A stretch of 64,000 bases of DNA, from NCBI RefSeq assembly GCF_002002725.1, contig NZ_MUNW01000062.1, forward strand, positions 62,001-126,000. The letters run 5' to 3'. Below the pieces are notes generated by a model, which saw only the letters and a list, made by a program, of their open reading frames with translations, had not been told where the DNA came from and searched no databases. Below, in pieces: positions 56,418 to 64,000 of the stretch. How positions within the stretch are numbered: position 1 is the stretch's first letter; every line of letters begins with the position of its first letter. The DNA is from Sinorhizobium sp. A49 (GTDB lineage Bacteria; Pseudomonadota; Alphaproteobacteria; Rhizobiales; Rhizobiaceae). The translations under genes and the position numbers were made by a program.

Positions 56418-57441
56418 CTGCCATCTTGGCAGGCGCCAACGCCTCACCGCCTTCAATGTATCCGACGGTCTGCGGCAGGCAGCCAAGGGACTTCAGGGTT
56501 TTCGCCACGGCTTCATCGATCGGCGTATGCGGCTCCTCACCGAGTAAGGCCAGCAGCCGATCGTTCGGCATCTGCAGCGGTTGGCGCCAGAGGTAGCGCA
56601 TCTTGCGCAACTCGCGAAACAGCGGCACGACGGGAGACGCCAACGTCACCAGCCACCATGGAAAGGCGCGTGCCGGAAGGTTTTTCAATCCCGCCGCACG
56701 CGCTATGGCGGCAACCATCTTCGTGCCGTCGTCATCGACGAAACCGCGCATATGGTAGACGGAGAAGGCCGGCAGATCCTCGGCGCGCTCGATCAGGCGG
56801 ATCATCGTCTCGGCCACGTCGGGCAAATAGGCCCATTGATGCGCAATGCCCTTCTTTCCGGGGTAGCTGACGGCGCTCAGCGGCTTGCCAGGCTTCACCA
56901 GCGCTTGCGAGAACCAGTTGTTGGCCGCGTCGGGACCAAAGAAATCCCCTGCCCGCAGGATGATCACGCCGACACCGGCGTCCGACGCAGCCTTCAGCCT
57001 TAGCTCCATCTCTTTGCGGATCATGCCCTTGTCCGTATGCGGGTGCTGAGGGCTGTCTTCGGTCAGCACAGGGAAAGCATCAGGGCCGAAATTGTAGATC
57101 GTTCCAGGAAAAAGAATGCGAGCACCTTCCGCTTTTGCAGCGGCAATGGTGTTGTCGAGCATCGGCAGGACCAGCTGACCCCAGTTGCGGTAGCCGGGTG
57201 GATTGACGGCATGGACGATCAGTTTGACGCCTTCGGCGGCGGCGCGTACGTCCCGTTGCTTCATCGCGTCACCCTCGATCCATTCGTACATGGGCGCCTT
57301 CTGGGCAGCCTTGGCGACATTGCGGTTGAGTGCGCGCACTTTCCATCCGCGCTGGCTGAGGCCGCGAGCAACGGCACTACCGATGCCGCCGGTCGCGCCC
57401 AATACCAGGACTGTTCTTGCTTTTTCCAGATTGTCGGTCAT
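56407..57441 (-). CDS. NAD(P)-dependent extended SDR / epimerase-family oxidoreductase
   Basis: 344-residue Rossmann-fold protein. VLVLGATGGIGSAVARGLSQRG gives the cofactor site; the usual Y-x3-K has moved to a VNPPGYRNW and later RGFVDDDG context, so the catalytic class is uncertain. The C-terminus is rich in hydrophobic segments. Related atypical SDRs act as NmrA-like or quinone-type reductases. It is divergent from a LysR gene (93 bp apart), its likely regulator. Confidence 0.78.
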   Translation of the reverse strand: MTDNLEKARTVLVLGATGGIGSAVARGLSQRGWKVRALNRNVAKAAQKAPMYEWIEGDAMKQRDVRAAAEGVKLIVHAVNPPGYRNWGQLVLPMLDNTIAAAKAEGARILFPGTIYNFGPDAFPVLTEDSPQHPHTDKGMIRKEMELRLKAASDAGVGVIILRAGDFFGPDAANNWFSQALVKPGKPLSAVSYPGKKGIAHQWAYLPDVAETMIRLIERAEDLPAFSVYHMRGFVDDDGTKMVAAIARAAGLKNLPARAFPWWLVTLASPVVPLFRELRKMRYLWRQPLQMPNDRLLALLGEEPHTPIDEAVAKTLKSLGCLPQTVGYIEGGEALAPAKMAVSS

Positions 57442-57534
57442 TGCGTGTCTCCATCGGTTTTGATGGCAATACTGTCCTGCAATGCGCTGATAAACGGAAT
57501 TGTCGTTTTCTGTTTCGTTGCTATACTTTTATGT

Positions 57535-58431
57535 ATGAGCAAGATCGAACCCAGCTGGGACTACTACCGGACATTTCTGATGGTGCTGAAAGGGGGCTCG
57601 CTTTCAGCGGCCGCACGCGAACTCGGCCTGACGCAGCCGACGGTCGGGCGCCATGTCGATGCGATGGAGGAGATACTCGGGTTTCCGCTCTTCACCCGCT
57701 CCCCGCAGGGCCTGCTGCCGACCGATGCCGCCCGCGCGCTGCAACCCTATGCTGAAACGCTGGCGGCGACGTCAGCCGCCCTGCTTCGCGCCGCCTCCGG
57801 CCAGCAGGGCACCGTCAGCGGAACGGTGCGCATCAGCGCCAGCGAAGTCATCGGTATCGAGGTCCTGCCGCCTATCCTTGCCGACCTGCACGAGCGATAC
57901 CCGGATTTGACCATCGAGCTGTCGGCTTCCGATGCGATCGAGGACATCCTTCGGCAGGAGGCGGACATCGCGGTGCGCATGGCGGTGCCCGGCCAGGATG
58001 CGCTGGTGGCGCTTCATATCGGCCCGGTGCCGCTCGGCTTTCATGCCCATCGGCGGTATCTCGACCGGTGCGGGATGCCGGAGACGCTTGCCGATCTGGC
58101 CCGGCACAGTCTGATCGGCTACGACCATGAGACGGCGGCAATCCGTGCCATCATCGCCCGCACACCCGGTTTGCCGGAGGTGCGCTTTGCGCTGAAGGCG
58201 GATAGTAACCTCGCACAACTGGCCGCCATTCGCGCTGGTTTCGGCATCGGCATCTGCCAGAATGCGCTTGCTGCCCGCGATCCCAATATTCTTCCGGTTC
58301 TGGCGGACGGTTTTGCAATGAAGCTTGAGACCTGGCTCGTCATGCATGAAAACCTGAAGACCGCGCCCCGTTGCCGCGTGGTCTTCGATGCATTGGCCAA
58401 GGGCCTGAGAACCTATATCCGCCAGCCGTGA
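57535..58431 (+). CDS. LysR-family transcriptional regulator
   Basis: 298-residue regulator with HTH YRTFLMVLKGGSLSAAAREL and GLTQPTVGRHVDAMEEILGF, then an effector domain. It is divergent from the extended-SDR gene, sharing a 93-bp control region, and so probably governs it. ATG at 57535 chosen; an out-of-frame ATG four bases upstream is ignored. It ends before a strong terminator that also serves gyrA. Confidence 0.92.
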   Translation: MSKIEPSWDYYRTFLMVLKGGSLSAAARELGLTQPTVGRHVDAMEEILGFPLFTRSPQGLLPTDAARALQPYAETLAATSAALLRAASGQQGTVSGTVRISASEVIGIEVLPPILADLHERYPDLTIELSASDAIEDILRQEADIAVRMAVPGQDALVALHIGPVPLGFHAHRRYLDRCGMPETLADLARHSLIGYDHETAAIRAIIARTPGLPEVRFALKADSNLAQLAAIRAGFGIGICQNALAARDPNILPVLADGFAMKLETWLVMHENLKTAPRCRVVFDALAKGLRTYIRQP

Positions 58432-58448
58432 CGTGTTGTGCTTCAATA

Positions 58449-58476
58449 GAAAAGCCCGCCAATTGGCGGGCTTTTC
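58449..58476. terminator. Bidirectional terminator between LysR gene and gyrA
   Basis: Perfect 12-bp inverted repeat GAAAAGCCCGCC / GGCGGGCTTTTC with AATT loop. T-runs exist on both strands, so it can end both the plus-strand LysR transcript and the minus-strand gyrA transcript. Confidence 0.9.
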
Positions 58477-58495
58477 GGTCGATTGAAGCAGTCTA

Positions 58496-61273
58496 TCAGG
58501 CTTCGGCTTCAGGCGTTTCCGGTGCGCCGTTCTCAGCCACCACCAACTCTTCGCCGTCTTCTTCGCCTTCCGGCTCGCTGATGCGCTCGACAGAGACGAC
58601 CTTTTCGTCCTTCGCCGTCGAGAAGATTGTCACGCCCTTGGTTGCGCGGCTGGCAAGCCGGACGCCATTGATCGGTACGCGGATCAACTGGCCGCCGTCG
58701 GAGACGAGCATGATCTGGTCGTTGTCTTCGATCGGGAAGGTTGCAACCAGTTGGCCGATCTCTGCCGTCTTCGAGGTGTCGGTGGCGCGGATGCCCTTGC
58801 CGCCGCGACCCGAGGTGCGGAAATCGTAGGAAGACGAACGCTTGCCGAAGCCCTTCTCCGAAACCGTCAGCACGAACTGCTCGCGTGCCTTCAGCTCTTC
58901 GAAGCGCTCATTGCTGAGTTCCCCACCTTCGGTGACTTCTTCACCGACCAGCGCGATTTCTTCTTCATCGCCGTTGGTCGCACGCCGCTCGGCAGCGGCC
59001 CGTTTCAGATAGGCGGCCCGTTCCCATGGCTCCGCGTCGACATGGCCGAGGATCGCCATCGAGATGATGCGGTCGCCATCGCCGAGGTTGATGCCGCGAA
59101 CGCCGATCGAGTTACGGCCGGCAAAGACGCGCACGTCGTCGACGGGGAAGCGGATGCACTGGCCGAGCGCCGTCGTCAGCATGACGTCGTCATGCTCGGT
59201 GCAGGTGTCGACCGAGAGGATCTCGTCGCCATCCTCGTCCAGCTTCATCGCGATCTTGCCGTTGCGGTTGACCTGGACGAAGTCCGACAGCTTGTTCCGG
59301 CGAACCGTCCCGCGGGTCGTCGAGAACATGACATCGAGGTTTTCCCACGTCGTTTCGTCCTCGGGCAGCGGCATGATCGTGGTGATGCGTTCGCCAGGCT
59401 CCAGCGGCAGCATGTTGATGAGCGCCTTGCCGCGCGACTGCGGCGTGCCGATGGGCAGACGCCAGACCTTCTCCTTGTAGACGATGCCACGCGAAGAGAA
59501 GAACAGAATCGGCGTGTGGGTATTGGCAACGAATAGCCGGGTAACGAAATCCTCGTCCCTGGTCGCCATGCCGGAACGGCCCTTGCCGCCGCGGCGCTGC
59601 GCCCGATAGGTCGTCAGCGGTACGCGCTTGATATAGCCGAGATGCGAAACGGTCACGACCATGTCTTCGCGGGCGATCAGATCCTCGTCGTCCATGTCGG
59701 GACCGCCTTCGGCGATCTCGCTTCGACGCGGCGTGCCGAACTCCTGGCTGATGGCCGTGAGTTCGTCCTTGACGATGGTCATGATGCGCAGGCGCGACGA
59801 CAGGATGTCGAGGTAATCCTTGATTTCGTCGCCGATCTTGTTGAGTTCGTCACCGATTTCGTCGCGACCGAGCGCGGTCAGGCGCTGCAGACGCAGGTCG
59901 AGAATGGCGCGCGCCTGCTCTTCCGACAGGTTGTAGGTGTTGTCCTCGTTGATCCGGTGACGCGGATCGTCGATCAGCCGGATGAGGCTGTCGACGTCAT
60001 GCGCCGGCCAGCGGCGTTCCATCAACTGTTCGCGTGCGGTCTGTGGATCGGGCGCTTGCCGGATCAGCTTGATCACTTCGTCAATGTTGGCAACGGCGAT
60101 GGCGAGACCGACGAGCACGTGGGCGCGGTCGCGCGCCTTGCGCAGCAGGTACTTCGTTCTCCGGCTAACGACCTCTTCGCGGAAGGAGACGAAAGCCCTG
60201 AGCATGTCGAGCAGCGTCATCTGCTCCGGCTTGCCGCCGTTGAGCGCCACCATGTTGCAGCCGAAGGACGACTGCAGCGGCGTGTAACGGTAGAGCTGGT
60301 TGAGGATGACGTCGGCGTTGGCGTCGCGCTTCAGTTCGACCACGACGCGGTAGCCCTGACGGTCCGACTCGTCGCGCAGATCCGAGATGCCTTCGATGCG
60401 CTTGTCGCGCACCAGTTCGGCCATCTTCTCGATCATCGTCGCCTTGTTCACCTGGAAGGGGATCTCGGTGATGATGATCTGCTCGCGGTCGCCGCGCATC
60501 GGCTCGATATGGGCACGGCCGCGCATGATGACCGAGCCGCGGCCGGTTTCGTAAGCCGAGCGGATGCCCGAGCGGCCGAGGATGAGCGCGCCGGTCGGGA
60601 AGTCCGGACCGGGGATGATTTCCATCAGTTCCGGCAGTTCGATCGCCGGATTGTCGATCAGCGCCATGCAGCCGTTGATGACTTCGACGAGGTTGTGCGG
60701 CGGAATGTTGGTCGCCATGCCGACCGCGATGCCGCCGGCGCCGTTGACGAGCAGGTTCGGGAACTTCGCGGGCACCACCACCGGCTCGCTCAGCGTGCCG
60801 TCGTAGTTGTCGCGGAAATCGACCGTTTCCTTGTCGAGGTCGTCGAGCAGCGAGTGCGCGGCCTTTTGCAGGCGGCATTCGGTGTAGCGTTCTGCCGCCG
60901 GCGGGTCGCCGTCGACGGAGCCGAAGTTGCCCTGACCGTCGATCAGGGGCAGCCGCAGCGACCAGTCCTGCGCCATGCGCGCCAGTGCGTCGTAGATCGC
61001 CGAGTTGCCGTGCGGGTGGTACTTACCCATCACGTCCCCGGTGACGCGGGCGCATTTGACGTACTTCTTGTTCCAGTCGATGCCGAGTTCGCTCATCCCG
61101 TAGAGGATGCGGCGGTGAACGGGTTTCAGACCGTCACGCACGTCTGGAAGCGCGCGGCTGACGATGACGCTCATGGCGTAATCGAGATAGGACCGCTGCA
61201 TTTCCTCGATGATGGAAATCGGCTCGATGCCTGGCGGAGTCTTTCCGCCGCCGGGAGTGCTTTGCTCAGTCAA
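58496..61273 (-). CDS. gyrA: DNA gyrase subunit A
   Basis: Breakage-reunion subunit of gyrase that introduces negative supercoils. The 925-residue protein has the QRDR segment [20 protein letters not shown] with Ser and Asp at the positions linked to quinolone resistance, both the wild-type residues; the active-site Tyr in [10 protein letters not shown]; and the GyrA-box [10 protein letters not shown] in the C-terminal beta-pinwheel. The C-terminal tail is acidic ([13 protein letters not shown]). Length matches alphaproteobacterial GyrA. The stop is 20 bp from the bidirectional terminator. Confidence 0.98.
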   Translation of the reverse strand: MTEQSTPGGGKTPPGIEPISIIEEMQRSYLDYAMSVIVSRALPDVRDGLKPVHRRILYGMSELGIDWNKKYVKCARVTGDVMGKYHPHGNSAIYDALARMAQDWSLRLPLIDGQGNFGSVDGDPPAAERYTECRLQKAAHSLLDDLDKETVDFRDNYDGTLSEPVVVPAKFPNLLVNGAGGIAVGMATNIPPHNLVEVINGCMALIDNPAIELPELMEIIPGPDFPTGALILGRSGIRSAYETGRGSVIMRGRAHIEPMRGDREQIIITEIPFQVNKATMIEKMAELVRDKRIEGISDLRDESDRQGYRVVVELKRDANADVILNQLYRYTPLQSSFGCNMVALNGGKPEQMTLLDMLRAFVSFREEVVSRRTKYLLRKARDRAHVLVGLAIAVANIDEVIKLIRQAPDPQTAREQLMERRWPAHDVDSLIRLIDDPRHRINEDNTYNLSEEQARAILDLRLQRLTALGRDEIGDELNKIGDEIKDYLDILSSRLRIMTIVKDELTAISQEFGTPRRSEIAEGGPDMDDEDLIAREDMVVTVSHLGYIKRVPLTTYRAQRRGGKGRSGMATRDEDFVTRLFVANTHTPILFFSSRGIVYKEKVWRLPIGTPQSRGKALINMLPLEPGERITTIMPLPEDETTWENLDVMFSTTRGTVRRNKLSDFVQVNRNGKIAMKLDEDGDEILSVDTCTEHDDVMLTTALGQCIRFPVDDVRVFAGRNSIGVRGINLGDGDRIISMAILGHVDAEPWERAAYLKRAAAERRATNGDEEEIALVGEEVTEGGELSNERFEELKAREQFVLTVSEKGFGKRSSSYDFRTSGRGGKGIRATDTSKTAEIGQLVATFPIEDNDQIMLVSDGGQLIRVPINGVRLASRATKGVTIFSTAKDEKVVSVERISEPEGEEDGEELVVAENGAPETPEAEA

Positions 61274-61597
61274 TTGTGATCACGATCTTTGTTCAGAATC
61301 AGTCGGATATTTATAGCGGAATGCGCCTGGAAGCGCCAATTTTGGCCCGTGGTTGTGAACAGTCTTTTGCCGTCGGAATAGGCTTTTCTAGGGCATTGCG
61401 GCGGAAATCGGAAGTGCTGGCGACAAAGTCGGCTGCCGGGCCTGAACGGCTGTGAGAAGGTTCCGTCACACCCTCATTAAGCTATTGCTCAAGCTTTGGC
61501 CACCGACCCCTTCCCAAGCCCGCCCCGCTTGCCTAACAATGCTGTCCTGCCACCGAGAAAACTCGGGGCGCGCATAATAATCCGGAAGGGGAAACGG
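61274..61597. other. Intergenic region between gyrA and marC, no feature recognised
   Basis: 324 bp with divergent starts on both sides. It must contain the gyrA and marC promoters, but no strong -35/-10 pair stands out. No small gene was found. Confidence 0.5.
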
Positions 61598-62227
61598 ATG
61601 TTCAATGTCGACCTGCTGGTCAACGCACTCACCACGCTGCTCGTCACGCTCGATCCGCCGGGTCTGGCTCCGATCTTCCTGAGCCTCACGGTCGGCCTCA
61701 GCCGACAGGAGCGCTTTCAGGTGGCCACGCGCGGCTCGCTGATCGCCTTTTTCATCCTTGCCGCCTTTGCCGTCTTCGGCAATGGCATCCTCGGGCTGCT
61801 CGGCATTTCCATCGGAGCGTTCCGTATCGCCGGTGGTCTGCTCCTGTTCTGGATCGCCTTCGAGATGATCTTCGAGAAGCGTCAGGAGCGGAAGGAAAAG
61901 ACCGGCGAGAACGCCACGGTGAAAGATCACATCCATAACATTGCCGTGTTTCCTCTGGCCCTGCCATTGATTGCCGGACCGGGCGCGATCTCCGCGACGA
62001 TCCTGCTCGCGGGTTCGTTCCCGACCGCGGTCGAGCGCACGCAGCTCTTGATCGTCATCGCACTGTCGATGTTCAGCCTGTTCCTGGCGCTTGTCATCGC
62101 CGAACGCATCGACCGCTTTCTCGGGGTCACCGGCCGGGCGATCCTCACCCGCCTGCTCGGGGTCATCCTGGCTGCACTGGCGGTCCAGTTCGTCGTCGAC
62201 GGCGTGAAATCGGCGATGGCCGTTTGA
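61598..62227 (+). CDS. marC: MarC-family integral membrane protein
   Basis: 209-residue protein with six predicted helices. Starts MFNVDLLVNALTTLLVTLDP and has PPGLAPIFLSLTVGLSRQER, FALPLIAGPGAISATILLAG-like (PLALPLIAGPGAISATI) and DRFLGVTGRAILTRLLGVIL. Once linked to multiple antibiotic resistance, but its transport function is unproven. ATG at 61598 follows GGAAGGG. It is between gyrA and ssb, as I recall from other rhizobia. Confidence 0.92.
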   Translation: MFNVDLLVNALTTLLVTLDPPGLAPIFLSLTVGLSRQERFQVATRGSLIAFFILAAFAVFGNGILGLLGISIGAFRIAGGLLLFWIAFEMIFEKRQERKEKTGENATVKDHIHNIAVFPLALPLIAGPGAISATILLAGSFPTAVERTQLLIVIALSMFSLFLALVIAERIDRFLGVTGRAILTRLLGVILAALAVQFVVDGVKSAMAV

Positions 62228-62371
62228 GGCCATTGGGATGTCCGAGCATTTCCGCTTTGGTTAGAGCCGCGGAGGCATCCCATCTCTTTGTCCGATGCAC
62301 TTCAGGACGGAACACCGCTTCGCCCCTTTTTCCGAAGTGCTGTCAGCTGACAGAAGCTTTCGCTTGAACGC

Positions 62372-62399
62372 AAGAAGGACCGGTTTCCCGGCCCTTCTT
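62372..62399. terminator. Possible terminator between marC and ssb
   Basis: AAGAAGGACCGG pairs with CCGGCCCTTCTT (one mismatch) with a 4-nt loop. No clear T-run, so its direction and strength are uncertain. It lies between the convergent genes marC and ssb. Confidence 0.5.
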
Positions 62400-62491
62400 C
62401 AATTCATTGTATTTCCAACAAAGCCCGTGCTGACCCGGTCCGCTCTTCATGAGGCGTCCGAAGCACCCGACCGCTGTGCCCGAGGCGTGGC

Positions 62492-63043
62492 TCAGAACGG
62501 GATGTCGTCGTCGAGATCGCGCGAGAAGTTGCCGCCGCCCTGGCTGCCCTGACCACCCTGGCCGCCGCCAGAGCGTCCGCCACCGGAGGACTGGCGCGGC
62601 TGCTGGTCGTAGTCGTCGTAACCGCCGCCACTGCTGGCTCCACCGAAGTCGCTACCGCCGCCCCGGCTGACGCCGCCGCCACCGCCCTCGCCGCGACCGT
62701 CAAGCATGGTCAGCGTCGAGTTGAAGCCCTGCAGCACGATTTCCGTCGAGTAGCGGTCGTTGCCGGTCTGGTCCTGCCATTTGCGGGTCTGCAGCGCGCC
62801 TTCGATATAGAGCTTGGCGCCCTTCTTGACATATTGCTCGACGACCTTGCACAGGCCCTCGTTGAAGACGACGACGGTGTGCCATTCGGTCTTCTCCTTG
62901 CGCTCGCCGCTGTTGCGGTCGCGCCAGGTTTCTGAAGTCGCGATGCGCAGGTTGGCGATCGGCCGGCCGTCCTGCGTGCGCCGGATTTCCGGGTCTGCCC
63001 CGACGTTTCCGACCAAGATCACCTTGTTGACGCTACCAGCCAT
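62492..63043 (-). CDS. ssb: Single-stranded DNA-binding protein
   Basis: Binds and protects ssDNA and recruits repair and replication proteins. The 183-residue protein starts [20 protein letters not shown], has an OB-fold ([42 protein letters not shown]), a Gly/Gln/Ser-rich linker and the acidic C-terminal tip DDDIPF for partner binding. ATG at 63043 is chosen because the OB-fold starts there. It is divergent from uvrA with a LexA box between them, so it is SOS-regulated. Confidence 0.96.
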   Translation of the reverse strand: MAGSVNKVILVGNVGADPEIRRTQDGRPIANLRIATSETWRDRNSGERKEKTEWHTVVVFNEGLCKVVEQYVKKGAKLYIEGALQTRKWQDQTGNDRYSTEIVLQGFNSTLTMLDGRGEGGGGGVSRGGGSDFGGASSGGGYDDYDQQPRQSSGGGRSGGGQGGQGSQGGGNFSRDLDDDIPF

Positions 63044-63182
63044 ATTGCTTTTCCCGTGGTTTTGCCGCGCCACCGGCACGGCTTTCGAATTTCAAGAGCG
63101 CGCATCTTAGCGGCCCGCAGCCGCGGATACGCCCCGCATCATACATAATCCACAACAGATTTAGTCGATTTGCGCGCTATTT

Positions 63183-63197
63183 GTTCTTTATTTGTTC
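63183..63197. promoter_or_regulatory. LexA box between ssb and uvrA
   Basis: GTTC-N7-GTTC with spacer TTTATTT, the alphaproteobacterial SOS box. It lies 140 bp upstream of ssb and 127 bp upstream of uvrA, so it can control both divergent genes. Confidence 0.87.
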
Positions 63198-63323
63198 TAG
63201 TATTTCCCTATGATCCTGTCAACCGAATCGAAATGGCCACCAGTTTTGCCGATTGCGCCTCGACATGGGCGTTAGCGTCATTACATAGGGGGCTTTCAAC
63301 CGACATGCAAAAGCTGGCTTCCG

Positions 63324-64000
63324 ATGAGCGAACTCAAGACCATCTCCATTCGTGGCGCGCGCGAGCACAATCTCAAGGGCATCGATCTCGATCTGCCGCG
63401 CAACAAGCTGATCGTGATGACGGGACTTTCCGGCTCCGGCAAGTCGTCGCTCGCCTTCGATACAATCTATGCCGAAGGTCAGCGCCGCTATGTCGAGAGC
63501 TTGTCTGCCTATGCGCGCCAGTTCCTTGAGATGATGCAGAAGCCGGATGTCGACCAGATCGACGGCCTGTCGCCGGCGATTTCTATCGAACAGAAGACGA
63601 CCTCGCGCAACCCGCGCTCGACGGTCGGTACGGTCACCGAGATCTACGATTACATGCGCCTGTTGTTTGCGCGCGTCGGTGTGCCCTATTCGCCGACAAC
63701 GGGCTTGCCGATCGAAAGCCAGACGGTCAGCCAGATGGTCGACCGGGTCCTCGCCTTCGGTGAAGGCACGCGTCTTTACATCCTCGCGCCGCTCGTGCGC
63801 GGCCGCAAGGGCGAGTACAAGAAGGAACTCGCCGAGCTGATGAAGAAGGGTTTTCAGCGCGTCAAGGTTGACGGCACCTTCTATGAAATCGCCGAGGTTC
63901 CCGCCCTCGACAAGAAATACAAGCATGACATCGACGTCGTCGTCGACCGTGTCGTCGTGCGGCCTGACCTTGCTTCGCGCCTTGCCGACAGCCTGGAAAC
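63324..64000 (+). CDS. uvrA: Excinuclease ABC subunit A (5' part; runs off window)
   Basis: UvrA scans DNA for bulky lesions and hands the site to UvrB. The visible 225 codons start [20 protein letters not shown], with Walker [21 protein letters not shown] and [15 protein letters not shown]. The rest of the protein (about 970 residues by family) lies beyond the window. Start ATG at 63324. It is divergent from ssb and shares a LexA box. Confidence 0.97.
   Translation, partial: MSELKTISIRGAREHNLKGIDLDLPRNKLIVMTGLSGSGKSSLAFDTIYAEGQRRYVESLSAYARQFLEMMQKPDVDQIDGLSPAISIEQKTTSRNPRSTVGTVTEIYDYMRLLFARVGVPYSPTTGLPIESQTVSQMVDRVLAFGEGTRLYILAPLVRGRKGEYKKELAELMKKGFQRVKVDGTFYEIAEVPALDKKYKHDIDVVVDRVVVRPDLASRLADSLE

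Noticed and set aside
59642-61279. 545-codon plus-strand open frame opposite gyrA
   Set aside because: Antisense shadow of gyrA; no domain is visible.

Overview
The window reads as chromosomal DNA of a Rhizobiales bacterium, most likely Sinorhizobium/Ensifer. The grounds are GC-rich codon use, alphaproteobacterial LexA boxes (GTTC-N7-GTTC), a CarB longer than the enterobacterial enzyme, and gene orders that I recall from S. meliloti: greA-lpsB-lpsE-lpsD-lrp-trxB-lsrB-abcR-arsR, then gyrA-marC-ssb-uvrA, and tgt-queA-ppiB-ppiA-coaD. The genus is an inference from memory of gene order; no search was run.

Layout. 1-3.4 kb: an SMR exporter (cut by the window edge), cfa and phrB on the minus strand, then tRNA-Asn. 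3.6-7.1 kb: a small membrane protein, a nuclease-like protein, tRNA-Cys, and a ~1.6 kb islet bounded by a duplicated tRNA-Cys 3' end that carries one outer-membrane PagL-like gene. 7.1-12.3 kb: sparse coding, with lexA, its own LexA box, several very small proteins and tRNA-Ser. 12.6-20.3 kb: a plus-strand block of rlpA, a D-Ala-D-Ala carboxypeptidase homologue with a degraded active site, tmk-holB, metG, tatD and an MBL hydrolase. 20.3-26.4 kb: purC, an IS30 remnant, a DUF4864-type protein, and a minus-strand queuosine, PPIase and coaD block. 26.6-35.7 kb: tandem tiny membrane proteins, MATE and MFS exporters, and regulator/enzyme pairs (LysR/aldo-keto reductase; LytTR/DUF2306). 35.9-45.8 kb: carB, an MFS exporter, greA with a structured leader, LPS-core glycosyltransferases and lrp. 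46-52 kb: an apparently inserted methyltransferase, trxB, lsrB, a complete IS5-type element, and two tandem AbcR (alpha-r15) small RNAs. 52-58.4 kb: ArsR/OYE reductase, an APH(6)-like kinase, an XRE-cupin regulator divergent from a PAT-like acetyltransferase, a lytic transglycosylase, and an NAD(P)-dependent reductase divergent from a LysR gene. 58.5-64 kb: gyrA, marC, ssb, and uvrA (cut by the edge), with a LexA box between ssb and uvrA.

Links between genes. LexA, ssb and uvrA (all with LexA boxes) plus photolyase form a DNA-repair theme. RlpA, the carboxypeptidase homologue, the lytic transglycosylase, Cfa, the LPS glycosyltransferases and the PagL-like protein act on the envelope. TrxB, LsrB, the OYE reductase, the ArsR regulator and AbcR RNAs form a redox and nutrient-uptake control area. 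I found no CRISPR array, no secretion system and no clearly new multi-gene system. The best leads are the tRNA-Cys islet, the IS insertion between lsrB and the AbcR tandem, the degraded carboxypeptidase, the noncanonical zinc site in Tgt, and the greA leader.
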